The notes under the pieces are model-generated. The model ran no database searches. It worked only from the letters and a program-made list of their open reading frames with translations, and was not told the origin of the DNA. A program made the translations under genes and the position numbers. Shown here piece by piece: positions 52,740 through 64,000 of a stretch of 64,000 nt of DNA. The DNA lies in NCBI GenBank assembly GCA_019137255.1, contig WPDH01000313.1:1-64000 (forward strand). Reading direction: 5' to 3'. This DNA comes from Corinectria fuckeliana. Its lineage: Eukaryota; Ascomycota; Sordariomycetes; Hypocreales; Nectriaceae. Each line of letters opens with the position of its first letter. Positions within the stretch are counted from its first letter, which is position 1.

Positions 52740-54563
52740 AGTTTGTGTTTTTGTTGAAAGTGTCTGCCGTGGTGATTGTCTTTATGTCAGGATCGCGAGC
52801 TTTGACAGTTGAATCATGGAACTTGAATGGATCGCTAAGAGGTTATAGAGGTGAAATAAATACTTGTTAGTCCTTGTCGAACGATTGGGGTTGGCTCCTA
52901 CAGGTAGCCGTATGTGGGTAGAAAGGGGAGGAAGTCAACACCGAGGGATAGGGAGGAGATCTGCCAGTGTGTTTTAGGCTAGACCATCAGACAAGACTAG
53001 TGAATAGCAGGTTATGCTCGATCACTACCTACCTACGCATTGACTAAGTACAATGTACTTGATATGTTATCAATTAATGGGGCTCAACCCCCAGCTTCAT
53101 GATACAAATAAAATGCTTATCTTGGGGTGTTTAGATGCGGACGTAGTCTATCTACCTCTCCTTATCTACCATTCCTTACGGCGTGGGGCTGACGTCTCTC
53201 TTCGTATTCGCCGCTTGCCAATTGACCTCGCTGTGGGTTGCCTTGCTACGTCAATCACCGAGATTAGCCAATGGCTAACGTCGATACGTAGCCACGATAA
53301 GATGGCTAAATGGAAGATCTGCGTAAGATTGCCAAGCCTTGCCAACGATGCTTTTTGTCACTCACTCTCTTATCATGTTAGTCTACAGCGTTCCTCTCTG
53401 TCCCCTTCCCCCTCTGCGACTTATCTAAGAGAGGCTCCGCGACAGGGTTTCTGACATATGAGCAATCGTTGTTCTATTTTCTACTTTCCATTTCTGTCAC
53501 TTACCCCTCTCAATCCCACCAGGCATGGAATCGGGCAGCAGGTAGATGAGTTATCTGCCAATCCCAATGATGTTGATAGCAACGGGGGAGGAGGCTGCCA
53601 TGGTACTGCTGCCGATCAAAAACAAAGTCGTGTCCCAAGTCAGCGCTTAGCGGCCAAGCCTTGAGGCAGGACTACGGCCATTCATGTCCGCAATCAAATA
53701 GTATCCTGGGTTGATGGTCATGTTTTGGTCCTCAGACTGCAAATTGACCGATACCTTGACCGTAGAGACCTTGACAAGCAGCTCATATGGAGGTGCAGTG
53801 CTGACATCGCGCGCGAAAGTTTGACAGGCTATTTTAGTACACATTACGTAGGTGGAGTGAACAATACGTACGGGGAATTACAAGTCTCGTTGCTCTTGTA
53901 CGTCTCTAAAGCGACCGTCTACAATAGATCCAAGATCCAAGTGCCTTGCCCGCCTGGGCGCTTGTGCCATCAACCCCCCCCCCCCTCCAAAAAAAATCAG
54001 CATTTGGCGTCTTAGGCGGGCGAGAGATAAACAAGACCGAGCCCGAGAGGGGGGGGGGGGGGGGGGGAAATTTNNACCCGGCCCCGGGGGGGGGGGGGGG
54101 GGGGGGGAGAATTAATATTCTAATACTTGGTCAATGTGAAGCTAAGGGGCAGAAGCTGACCCTAGATGGGTTGTGCACTCACGTGCTGTTTAGGATGTTC
54201 CGATGCTGGATGATCCAAGGGGACATATTTGACCGTGTAAACTAGACCGACAACCTTCATTGTGCCCTACTGGATATTTTTGGCTTTTTATATAACAAAT
54301 TTAAAGTTATTTTGTCAAAGAATGATATTACATTTTGTGTGGGAAGGTCTCTGAGGCGACCAAATTGTGAGACCAGATAGAAATCCATCGTTAGGATGGT
54401 TGCATGCATTGGCGAAGGCGGCAGGGAGTAAGACGAGGCTAGAGCCAATGGTTAGATAACCTTGGAAGCATCTAGCATGCTAGCCAGTGGTTGTATTGTA
54501 AGTTTAAATCTCTCAACCCGTCACGCGTAGGCATTATCTTAGCAGCGTTGGTGCCTGTTCTGA
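52740..54563. other. Gene-poor tract with assembly gap
   Basis: No gene recognised; a 133-codon plus frame at 53053-53454 lacks domain signatures. From 53975 to 54110 there are long C and G homopolymers around an NN gap. Confidence 0.4.
54046..54107. other. Assembly gap (NN) between poly-G runs
   Basis: NN at 54074-54075 is flanked by G runs of about 20 bases on each side. The exact distance and order across it are not reliable. Confidence 0.9.
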
Positions 54564-57300
54564 CTATTTACTTACCTCTCTATAAGTTATTTTAATAAGC
54601 TTAGCTACTGGTCCCTCTATCTTCATTCCTGTCTCATCTTCCTTTCCGTTATACTTTGGTAGTCTGCCCTCAAAGTCCCTTGGCCAGGACACCCATCCTT
54701 GACAACCTAGGGGAGCAGTCACCTTGACAGACCACGCACCCTCTGGTTCCTTGGCCCAAGATGCCTGGATACTGCCGCCCCCAGGAGTTGGGACGCGGCC
54801 CCGCGAGTAATCCAAGCTCTGCAAGAAGCCTGCGTGAGGGCTAAAGACGAACTCTGCCCAGCCGGGCTTTATAGGCGATAGTCCCAGGGCATGCACACCG
54901 AGCGAGTACACCGGCAGGGACGAGAAGGGATGCGCCATAGAGCAGAAGTGTTCCATATACGGCTTACCTTCCGGGGTGCTGAACTCCCAATGACAGCCCG
55001 AATAGTACGGCGACTTGTCGTCAATCATGGGGCCCCAGCACGTCCTCCAGATTTCGAGGGCATCACCAAAGTCCTCCAACCGGCCGGTCTGTAGCGCCGC
55101 CTCAGCGTGCCAGCCGTTCATGATGGGGGACACAACGGGGGTTTCCATGTATCCCGAGTCCCTGTTGAAGGAGAGACATCCGCCAGGGGAGAAGTTGGAC
55201 TTGCGCAGGCTCTGGAAGATAGTGGTCCGCTGGGCGGCTGACGTGGGGAAGTTTGCCAGCATGGCGAATGCGTTGGCATCCTCGGATACAATGTCCCGGT
55301 CGTTTTCAGAGGCATCGTACAGCCCCGTGCGTTGATTGAAAAGGACGGCGTTGACGGCATGACGGACCTTTGTAGCTTGTGCCCGATATGCCGTGGCCGA
55401 CCTAGAGTCGCCCAATGCATCCGCCATCAGAGCGATGCGCTGGAGAGCGATAGTGTAGACGGCGTTGTTCTTGGTGGTGGCGCCGCTGCGAGGTTTATTG
55501 TAGTAGTCGCTGTCCATGGCCCAGAGACCCTCCATCTTGACGAGATTTCGCGAGTCGACCTTGTCGGTGACCAAAGAGATGAGCTTCTGGAGTCGCGGGT
55601 AAACCGAGCGGATGTAGTCGACTTGCCCTATAGGACTAGTCAGGGTTCATGCGTCGCCATGTCAGACAACGAGGGCGGAACTCACCAGTGTATAGAAGAT
55701 AGTCGTGGCAGACACGGACAACGTACATGGTGAAGGAACCAGCGAGGATGTGATATGGCTGTGTCACGTCGTCCTGGGACCTCACTTCCACAACCGGGTA
55801 TCCAACTAGCCCGTATGCTGGAATCGTCCCGTCGTCGCGCTGCCGCGAGAGGATTGCCTCAATGGATCCTACGACGTAGTCGGTAAACCCTGTTGAGTAG
55901 TATAGCGCAAGCGCGGGAACGATGTTGTCACCTAGCCAGACGGCTCGGTCTCGTTTGGGCCCGTCCAGCATGCCGGGTAGATGGTTCGTTCCCACGGCAA
56001 AGTCAGACAGAACATGCGGATCCCTCAAGCTACTCGAGTAAAGGAGCTCACCCTTGGCTGACACGACGCAGGCGTTGCGAAACATGGCCGTCTGGTCCTT
56101 TCCGGTGCCGAAGCCAAAAGAGCCTTCGTGGGGTTGGACATCCTTGACCTTGCCGCTCGTATCCTTCTTCTCGCCTTGCCGCTGAGCAAACGAGGTCAGC
56201 TTCTTACCGTCGAGCAAGACGGTATACTCTTCCTCGCCAAAAGACGTCACCTCCCATTTCTTCCACGTGCCGAGGGCAAGCCCCGAGGCTGACACATCCT
56301 GTTCCCAGGAGTCACAGTGCGTTGGCCACAGGGTGATCTGGCTCTGATTGTAGAACCCGTAGAGCAAGTCGACCTTCAGCTTCGTCCCGTTCAGATAGAA
56401 CTGGAAGAGCGGCCCGAACCCCTGGCGCGATCTGACGGCCACGGCAAACCCGCCTTCCAAGATGTTAGTCTCAAACTGGGTGGTGTAGTCAACCCAGTTG
56501 CCGCCCCAAATGTAGTGAGAGACACGCTGCGACGAGACGTAGGTGCCCGTAGGGAGAACCTGCCAGTTGGGCACGCTCGACCTGGCTGGGATGCTGTTGA
56601 CCTGGACGGTCTGCGCTCCCGTAGACCAGAGTTTGTTCAGCTGGGGATCTGAGCATTCGAAGTACCCAGCCATGTCTGCAGGGTCCTGGTTGCAAGTAAT
56701 GGGCTTGAAGCCGACAAGGGTCAAGCGCACGATGCCCGGGGTGAGCAGCTTTAGCCTCTGCCAACGCTGGCCTCCCTGCAGCTGGAAATGCTCGATCATG
56801 CCAGGCCGGTCGATTCGATACCTGTTGTGGAACAGCCAGTAGGCTTAGGTGAGAAAACGAGGGGTCCAAATCCTGTGCACTGGAACCTGGGAGCAGACTC
56901 ACTTGTTGATGCGGAGGGTGTCAGCCCCAGCGGTGAAGGGAAACGGACCGTCTCCTTCAGGCCGGTCGATATAAGCAAAGACCTCGGAATAGGTGACCTG
57001 GAGCACCACGGCGGTCTCACCTTCGACCGGCGCCACAGATTGGATGAAGAAGACCGGGATACCAGAGACGACGACGCCATAGTCGAGCAACACGCTGGCC
57101 TGGGACTCGGCCGTCGACGCCAGGGTGCAGATCTGGACGGCAGGGGGGTTGAAGTCTCTCTGGCCAGTGCGCAGCGCGTCGGCGTTGGTTACAGACCCTG
57201 TCTTTGGCCCTACAACTCGGGGCCGGAGATAGCCAGCGCTCTCTGGGGATATGTTCTGGATCATGGCTGTGGATGCGTCCATGGTTGAGGCAAGTCTCAC
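54564..57300 (-). CDS. Glycoside hydrolase family 78 alpha-L-rhamnosidase
   Basis: Three coding parts: about 56905-57300, 55686-56847 and 54564-55627 (last intron 55628-55685, GT-AG and in frame). Roughly 890 residues in all. The N-terminal beta domain (ASVLLDYGVVVSGIPVFFI) is followed by FHNRYRIDRPGMIEHFQ. An inserted lectin-like segment follows, then the (alpha/alpha)6 barrel. DGPKRDRAVWLGDNIV has the family's general-acid region (K-R-D-R-x-x-W-x-G-D), and GCHWEFSTPEG carries the conserved W-E. The C-terminal beta domain is VTAPLGCQGWVSWP. It removes terminal rhamnose from pectic side chains or plant glycosides. Oddity: at the first intron (donor GTGAGT at about 56904, acceptor TAAG at 56848) the exons do not join in frame by one base, so there is either an unusual junction or a small indel. 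A 5' exon with a signal peptide may lie upstream of 57300; none is convincing. Confidence 0.82.
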
Positions 57301-57773
57301 CTAGTAAAAGTGTGAAGATGTTAGAAAGTAAGACGGACGGCGGATCAAGTGTCGAGGGCTTGCGGTAAGGGCTCGTCCTTCTTTTGTAGAAACCCTGTCT
57401 CGATATCGACTTGGGAGAGGGCTTTTGGCCAAGCAGCCGAGTTCGGTCCAATCGTGACCGGGGGTGAGCCGGCTACTCGGGTTAATCAGAAACGAGGGCC
57501 CCATGTTCCAACAAGGGTCTGAAAGCCGTGTCAAGTGCCGATGATCTTTATCAGCACCATGCGATGGACGAGCGAAACCAATACCCCGCCTACACTTCCA
57601 ACGTGAGTCATACGTTGTCACCTAGTGCACTAAGGCATTTGTCAATCTAATGGGTGATTTAAAGAGCCTTGGTGGGTACCTAATAGAGGCTAGGGTTATA
57701 TACTGCTAGGGGTTACAGAAATGTTTTGGGGTAGGCGTCTTGCTCGTCATGGCATGCTTAACTAATCGATATA
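57301..57773. promoter_or_regulatory. 5' region of the GH78 gene
   Basis: Contains short minus frames that could hold a 5' exon but none with a clear signal peptide. Promoter elements not resolved. Confidence 0.3.
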
Positions 57774-58065
57774 AGTCATGCTATTCGGGCTGTACTGTAT
57801 ATCTACTCGGGCTGTAAACCCACCGTACTTATTATATTTTTCGTTTTAACACAGTCTTAATGCCCTAACGCCTCAACGCTGTAATACTCTAGTTAATATT
57901 ATAGTGTTATAACGCTTTAACGCCTCAACTTCTTTAGGCTCTAACTGCTCTACTATTACTTATGGTAAGACTATGTTCCAGGAAAGAAGATAGGAATGAA
58001 AGTCGATATAACGGATATGTTGTACAGCCCGGCTAGAAATATCACACAGCTCGAATAGCACGACT
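57774..58065. mobile_element. ~290-bp MITE-like inverted-repeat element
   Basis: Left end AGTCATGCTATTCGGGCTGT and the complement of the right end, AGTCGTGCTATTCGAGCTGT, match for about 50 bp with gaps. A second shared box (CGGGCTGTA) lies about 25 bp further in on both sides. The interior is AT-rich with repeated CCTCAACG/TTTAACGCC units and no open frame. A related CTACTCGGGCTGTA occurs at 23051-23064. No clear target duplication is identified. Confidence 0.6.
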
Positions 58066-58568
58066 CATCGGCATATGCTGTATTAACAGATCTCAATATA
58101 AGTAGTACAGGTATTATAACACGCTACAATCTTTCTTTACTCGAGTCACTAAAGAGCGACGAGCTCGAGAGATGTAGTCTTCATTCCATTACATGAGTTT
58201 GACGGAGTTGGGCCAGATTGGCCTGCATCGGGAGTCTTATCGCGAGCCTTAGATAAATGGGGACACAACCTGGAGAATGCGTGAAGCTTGCGGGGACCCC
58301 ATGCGGGGGAGTGACGATCCCAGGCTAGTCTCGGGGTATCTAGAAGAGTTTTGGTAAGTAAATCCCTGCCACTATGAAGTACTCGTCCTGTAATGATTCA
58401 TTTCGGCTTGGCTTGAAGTCCGTACTTGGCTTAGCCCTCGCCCTCGCTGTATATTCAGCCGATTTGCCCCTTTTTAAGGAGCAAAGGCCTCCCTCGACTT
58501 GGCGAGCATTCTTCACATCCTACTCACCAACTATACTTAAGTATTAGGAAAACCTCATTGCAATCATC
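58066..58568 (+). promoter_or_regulatory. Upstream region of the sugar transporter
   Basis: Intergenic sequence between the inverted-repeat element and the transporter start, with no gene. Specific sites are not resolved. Confidence 0.3.
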
Positions 58569-60379
58569 ATGTCACCTTCAAATGGAAATCCAGTCAAGTC
58601 AACGCATCAGGTTCAGTATGTCGAAGACCCGGGCGACGTTGGGCTCAAGGCGAGCGATGTTGCCTTGGATGCCGCCGCAATAGGCCAAGCGACGTCGGGT
58701 TACGAGAACTTGATCCCGTGGCAGACTATCAAAGCCTTCAAGGTTGCTACGGCTGTGTGTTTTGCCGCCGCATTCAGTGCTAGCACCGACGGCTTCCAGA
58801 TTGGGTAGGTCGACCCTCACTCATCGACGAGACACGGGCTGAGCCCTGACGGTCTGCCCGTCTACTAGTATCAATGCCAGCATCATTGCCAACCAGGGCT
58901 TTATCCGTGAATTTGCGACCAAGTTAGATGCCGATGGTATCCCGTACCACGCCTCGCCAATTCTCAGCGGCTGGAGCTCCATCATGTCCGTCGGCCAGAT
59001 CATCGGCATGACAACGCTGCCTTTCATCTCCAACAGATTTGGCAGGAAGATCGCCATGTATACCTACTGGTTTATCCTGGTCATGAGCGTCATGACTGAG
59101 AGTCTGGCGAGAAGTTGGCCTGTCTGGCTGGTTGCCAAACTGCTTGCTGGCATCGGTGTCGGCAGTCTCCAGTCAACTCTGCCGACGTACATTTCAGAGG
59201 TTGCCCCAGTTCGAATCCGAGGTGGCTTGTTAATGTGCTATAGCTTCTGGTTCAGTCTTGGGGTATTTTTCGCCAATGTTGCCCTAAACTCGTTGAACGA
59301 CAACCGTCCCCTCGATTGGCTGGTGCCCATCTATACTCAGTGGGCTCAGATTGGCTTGATGATGCTGATCTATATCTTCCTCCCCGAGTCACCAGTCTGG
59401 TGTGTGGAGCGTGGGAACTTCGACCGGGCCGGCAAAGAGCTTCGGAAGCTTAACTATGGGGTCAATGATTACAACTCAGAGCAGCAAGTACAGGTCCTGA
59501 CCCTAGCGGTTGAGCACGAAAGGGCAGTTGCGGCAGAGCAGAAACGAGAACATTGGCACGCCATCTTCAGAGGCACCAACGGACTACGCACCCTTATCGC
59601 TCTGTGGACGATTCTTTCCCAACAGTTCATTGGACTTACATTGTTCACCAACTTCGGCACCTATTTCTTCCAGCAGGCAGGCTTGGACGATCCGTTCTTG
59701 GTTACAGTAATCACTTCGTCTATCAACATCTCTGCCACTATTGTAATTATCTTCAGCGCTGACCGACTCGGTCGGAGATTAATCGCCTGCTGCGCAACAA
59801 CGCTCTCGTGGACGTCATGCGTGGCCATCGGAATCCTGGGTGTTGTTGCGCCAGTGAAGGCCACGGACTACCTTTTCGTCCTTTTCGCTTGTCTGTGGAG
59901 TAAGACACACTGCATCCTTGACTGGCCAGCGTCAGGCACTAACCATGACTGTCTAGACATTGGCATGACGGCAAACGGGGCTGCTGGTTGGGGTTTTATC
60001 GGTGAAATCTCGTCTCAGCGACTTCGACCCTATACAGCCGGATTTGGCGCTGCCCTTACCTGCGTCGCTGGTGTCGTTATGAACGTCTTGACCCCATACA
60101 TGATTAACGCAAACAAGTGGGCATGGGGCCTTAAAACTGGCTGGTTCTACGTTGGAATTGGACTTCCTTTTATGATTGGAATGTGGCTCCTGATTCCAGA
60201 GACCAAGGGGTAAGTTTTATCTTAGCGCCGTATATGTGAGCTATGCTGATGATACGGTTAGTCGTTCCACTGCTGAGTTGGATGAACTCTTTGAGCGGAA
60301 GATTAAGCCATGGCGGTTTCATAAAACAGAGACAGCTACTCAACGTTTGGTCATTGCTGAGATGCAGGCTGCTAAGTAA
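58569..60379 (+). CDS. MFS sugar transporter (fungal hexose/alpha-glucoside-porter type)
   Basis: Four exons (58569-58804, 58869-59899, 59957-60209, 60262-60379), GT-AG and in frame, encode 545 residues. A ~55-residue cytoplasmic N-terminus precedes TM1 (VATAVCFAAAFSASTDGFQIG). Family signatures: FISNRFGRK between TM2 and TM3, LPTYISEVAPVRIRGGLLM after TM4, FLPESPVWCVERG after TM6 (the P-E-S-P-x-x-x motif), SADRLGRRL between TM8 and TM9, and PETKGRSTAELDELFE after TM12. The order and spacing are those of the fungal sugar-porter family, resembling maltose/alpha-glucoside carriers. Its position beside a rhamnosidase suggests uptake of released sugar, but specificity cannot be read from sequence. 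No defect seen. Confidence 0.9.
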
Positions 60380-60545
60380 GACTTGGCAAAGCTCATTGCA
60401 TACGGCCTGGTGGTCCGTAATGCAGGTATTATTAATAAGTTGATTAGAACTAAAATATATGCCTGATGCTCTACGGATATGCTACCGCCAGAGCACCAGA
60501 TGTAGACTAACACATTAAGTCGTTTAAACTCGTCACATACTCCTC
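60380..60545. other. Convergent 3' spacer
   Basis: Short spacer between the transporter and the GMC oxidoreductase; nothing recognised. Confidence 0.5.
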
Positions 60546-62467
60546 CTAAGAGGCGTCCTTGATGATGATTCCAGCAGCAATCTCAGCAATACCATAGACA
60601 GCCGTCTGGATGTGCGCGGAAATGAGTAGTGGCATGATGCTGGCATCTACGACTCGGAGATTGCTGGTACCGTAGACTTTCAGCTTGGGGTCAACAACAC
60701 CTCCATCAGCCTTGGGAAGCATAGAGCAGGTAGCGATTGGATGGAAGATGCTGAGGGCGGTCTTCTTGACGTATGCCCGTCGGTCTTCATCTGTTTGTAC
60801 TTCATCCAGACCAGGCTCATATTCGCTCTCCCATAATGACTGCATCGGCTCGGTAGTGGCGATCTTTCGGGCGTACTTGACGGCTTGGACGGCAGCCTCT
60901 AGGTCGTGGTCGTTGCTGAAGTAGTTGGGATCAATGACGGGTTTGGCTGCAGGATCGGTTGAGTTGATGTGGATGCTTCCTCGGCTGAAGGGGTGCATGA
61001 TGATTGCAATGAGCGTGAAGAAGCCCTCGCCGTAGAGTGGTGATGTGCTTGCCGGATAACCCTTGACTCCAGTGTAGCCGTCTGAGAAGATGACTTCCAA
61101 CTGGGGGATCGATGAGTCGTTCATGAACTGCAGCTTCTTCTGATCAACCTTGCTGGCATTGTTGGCAGTTGCCTTCTTAGCCAGAGCTGTAAGGTTATCG
61201 TCGTTGCCGATGGCCTGCTTCCAAGTGGTAAAGGTGTAGGCGCTACCGGTGTAGTCGTACAAGGAAACGTTGCCGGCTACCCAGAGCGCGAGTTGCTCGG
61301 CAGCGACGGTAGGGTCACTGCGGAGGATGTCGAACGAGGTATAGTTTGACTTGAGCTGGTAGGAGCTCATGATGCGGAGGTGATCCTGGAGATTCTCGCC
61401 GACACCGGGGAGGTCAATAACCTGCTTTATGCCAACAGCAGAGAGGACGGATTTCTTGCCAATGCCCGACCTCTCTAGTAGGCCAGGACTCTGGACTGAA
61501 CCAGCCGACAGGATAACCTCGCAGCGTGCATTGATCTGCGTTCCATTTTGCAGGACGACTCCAGTGGCAACTTGCTGCTTGTTCTTCAGGGCCAGGCTGA
61601 CCTTGGCCACTGTGGTGTCGGCGAGGACCTTCAGGTTGGAACCAGAAATAGGTGAGTAGGCGTTGGCACTGTAGGAACGGTTGTACGTTGCTGGATCAAT
61701 GCTGCTTGGCTGGTACATGACACCAAGAGGGTTCCCGCCTAGAGACTCAAGGTTCTTCTGGATTCCAAGCTTGTTCAGGGTAGGGATCCAGGTCTCTTGC
61801 TGCTCTGGAATGACGCGATTGATGACGGCCTTCACAGGTCCGCTATCACCCACGCCCGTAGAACCATACGTGTCAGTATTCTTGCCAGTAAAGGTCTCGG
61901 AGTCCTTCATGCCCTTGATCATGGTCGTCCAGTTCCACCCCGGGTTGCCCAGAGCTTCCCAGCTGTTATACTCAGCGGCAGCAGCACGATTGTAGGTCAT
62001 GAGGTTCAGGGCGGAGCTTCCACCCAAGACCTTGCCGCGATTGACGGGAAAGGACCGGTTGTTGGCGCCGGGCTGCGGGACCGTGGTGAAGTTCCAGTCG
62101 TACTTGGTTCCCAGGGTTGACCCCTTAAAGCCGGGGATGTTGATCTGGGGCTCATCCCAAACGGCGGGCCCGGCCTCGATGAGGAGAATCGAGGCTGAAG
62201 GGAGGCCCTCGCTGAGGCGAGCGGCAACGGCAACGCCCGCAGTGCCACCGCCGACGACAATCTGCAGATCAGGAGGTGTCAGCCGGGGGAACTCGACTCA
62301 GCCTTGTAGGGATTTCTCCGCCACTGGTTCCAGACACCTCGTACGGAATGTGGAAGATTCCATTTGCTACTCACATAATCGTATGTCGACGGGAGGGATG
62401 CTGGGGCCGCGAGTGCAGCTGCGGCACAGGCAAGCCCTAAATGCAACTTCACAAGCATGTTTGGCAT
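60546..62467 (-). CDS. Secreted GMC oxidoreductase (glucose-methanol-choline family)
   Basis: Two exons (62375-62467, 60546-62261) joined by a GT-AG intron encode 602 residues. A signal peptide (LVKLHLGLACAAAALAAPAS) precedes the FAD-binding start, which spans the intron: STYDY then IVVGGGTAGVAVAARLSEG, the G-x-G-x-x-G dinucleotide fold, with the ribose-binding acidic end at SILLIEAG. GMC signature 1 follows (RGKVLGGSSALNLMTYNRA) and signature 2 (ILSAGSVQSPGLLERSGIG). The C-terminal active site has His in FHPIATCSMLPK and a second His in LLISAHIQTAVYGIAE. Secreted members oxidise aryl alcohols, sugars or other alcohols and release hydrogen peroxide for plant-wall breakdown; some synthesise secondary metabolites. 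The exact substrate is unknown. It converges with the sugar transporter and appears intact. Confidence 0.9.
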
Positions 62468-62764
62468 TGTGATTGGGAATTACCGGGCGTGATGCAAAAA
62501 GTTAAAAGCCCAGACCGGGTTAGCACTTGTGCGTTGGGCGTCACACTTGCAGATTGACGATGCACTGACGGTTTCGGCGGGATGCAGACTTCATTTGTAA
62601 GGAGTGGGAGCCCTTGTCGCTAGGGACAAAGCAATATCTGCACCTGGTCCGCAAGACAGCACTGCCGTCTTGGCATCCAATAGACTCGCCGTCGGGGGAG
62701 CATTCCCCTGACGACCACAAGATGCTTGGGGTACGCGCCAACCTGCATAGGCACATCGAGGGTA
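62468..62764. other. Upstream region of the GMC gene
   Basis: No gene or motif recognised with confidence. Confidence 0.35.
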
Positions 62765-62818
62765 CTTGCTACCCCCCCCCCCCCCCCCCCCCGNNCTTCT
62801 ACCCCCCCCCCCCCCCCG
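62765..62818. other. Assembly gap (NN) between poly-C runs
   Basis: NN at 62794-62795 between C runs of about 20 bases, the counterpart of the gap at 54074. The two gaps bracket the GH78/transporter/GMC block, so its orientation relative to the flanks is uncertain. Confidence 0.9.
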
Positions 62819-64000
62819 GCTGGCAGACATGGGAGAATATGGATCCAGGTTTTCCTCTCATGATTTACTCCTTGCATCTGCATGTACAACTAACTCGAGT
62901 TGGATTTCCAACCGACGAGCAATTTACGACCTTACTAGGTAGGCATAGGAGCAGGACAACCACGGGTCGGAGAGAGCAACTTCGGGACCTTGGCCGGCCG
63001 GAAAACCGGCGGCACTTTGCTTCTGGGATTAGACTTTGACTAGACTCGCGGCTGGCAGGAGGGTCGTCGACCTTCATATCATCCAATAGACAAGCGTAGG
63101 TATGTCGCTAGTCAATCCTACCCATGCTGATGATGCGACTTTTTCTTACTAGGTATGGAGGTGGACGAGCTGAACCCCCTGCAAGTTGTCTTCCACGCCT
63201 CGACGGCTCCGCACGTAGTAAATCCTTCTTTGGTACTAGATGATTTGCTTGAGGGATTTTGAAGCGCTGTAATGTGTTGCTGCGGTTGGAAAGGCTTCGT
63301 TGCCAAGGACAGCGAAGAGCCTTTCCTTCATGAGAATACTCCAGGCAAATAGAGCATTATGTTGTCTTAACGCCAAATGAAAAATCCTTCTCCTTAATCT
63401 GGCATGGGACAAGATGCCTACCTATCCACGGAGAAACTGTGCATTGGACGAGCTGTTGGTCGTAAGCCCTCCTCCCTCATCTTCACCCTCTTGCGGCGCA
63501 GCCAGGGGTCCAAACTAGCCTGGGACATCCCGCTGTGTGCGGAGGATCGGACGCGGTCACTGTAAGGATGTTCGACCAATCGTGATAAACGGTACTTCAG
63601 CCTCAGTCAAAGTCTGCGGTGATAGAAGTATCGACAACCCTGCGCTGGGTGATGTGGGGCTTATACCGCGCCGCCCGATCCTCGCATGCTCCAAGCGATT
63701 GTACATCTGAAACTGTCGGTTCCCACTCTGACAGCTCTAACCGAGGGCATTGACCAGGACGCTTGAGCCCACCTGCTCAATGCGTGATAGTCAACACCAT
63801 CTTGCGGACGAGCTGAGTCCCTGTTCCGCGGGATGACGGAGTCTTTCCTTTAAAGCGATCGCCAGGGTTGGGCCCAAAGGCCCTCTTTCCAGCTGCATCA
63901 TTTGCTACCCCGTAACAGTCGGTCTCTCCGATCTATGGGTTGAGCGGGTGGGCTTATCGATAAATCTCAGCCTCCATTAGTACTCCCCATTCGCCTCCGC
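62819..64000. other. Terminal gene-poor tract
   Basis: No gene recognised. A short plus-strand stretch at about 63153-63260 (MEVDELNPLQVVFHAS) preceded by an acceptor-like CTAG could be a last exon, but nothing upstream joins it convincingly. Confidence 0.35.

Noticed and set aside
63118..63306. Short minus-strand frame and opposing possible last exon
   Set aside because: Too short and unsupported by any upstream exon.
1..64000. tRNA, rRNA, CRISPR or phage features
   Set aside because: I saw no convincing tRNA-like sequence or rRNA segment by eye, no regularly spaced repeats and no prokaryotic signals; a tRNA scan would be needed to exclude tRNAs fully.

Overview
The window is nuclear DNA of a filamentous ascomycete. 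Evidence: short 48-115 bp GT-AG introns, families confined to or enriched in such fungi (HeLo and HET domains, NACHT/ankyrin NLRs, NCS1 permease, eqolisin protease, GH78, GMC oxidase, C2H2+Zn2Cys6 factor), and AT-rich islands with many decayed genes. A Sordariomycete, perhaps Hypocreales, is my inference; no marker gene fixes the species. Two NN gaps flanked by poly-C/poly-G (54074, 62794) and a poly-G start show draft-assembly joins.

Layout. 0.3-1.1 kb: GNAT acetyltransferase. 1.3-5.3 kb: a head-to-head pair consisting of a HET-s-like HeLo protein with a two-repeat amyloid-type tail, and an NLR (NACHT-ankyrin) remnant whose N-terminus carries a matching motif; both are damaged. 5.6-11.7 kb: an intact divergent pair, a hydantoinase-A/DUF917 fusion enzyme and an NCS1 permease, sharing a promoter rich in GATA sites. 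12.5-14.4 kb: HET-domain pseudogene lacking its core. 14.7-22.9 kb: hypothetical fragment, intact NmrA-like oxidoreductase, decayed alpha/beta hydrolase, decayed MFS transporter, intact six-TM protein. 23-29 kb: gene-poor, with P450 and vanillyl-alcohol-oxidase relics. 29.6-32.2 kb: dual zinc-finger transcription factor. 32.7-33.6 kb: second NLR relic. 37.1-40.2 kb: F-box gene split by a 1.55 kb AT-rich transposable element with a perfect 10-bp target duplication. 40.4-44.8 kb: MFS fragment and repeats. 44.9-45.7 kb: secreted glutamic protease. 46.4-49.5 kb: large pseudogene with in-frame stops. 50.6-52.7 kb: isoflavone-reductase-like enzyme, PhyH relic, RidA protein. 54.6-62.5 kb: GH78 rhamnosidase, MFS sugar transporter, secreted GMC oxidoreductase.

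How the genes fit together. Two sets look functional: a nitrogen-scavenging module (cyclic amide uptake plus ring processing) and a plant-polysaccharide module (rhamnoside cleavage, sugar uptake, extracellular oxidation). Between them the window is accessory DNA in which self/non-self recognition genes (HET-s/NLR pair, HET domain, second NLR) have decayed, several by loss of exactly the catalytic or core segment, and repeats have inserted into coding sequence.
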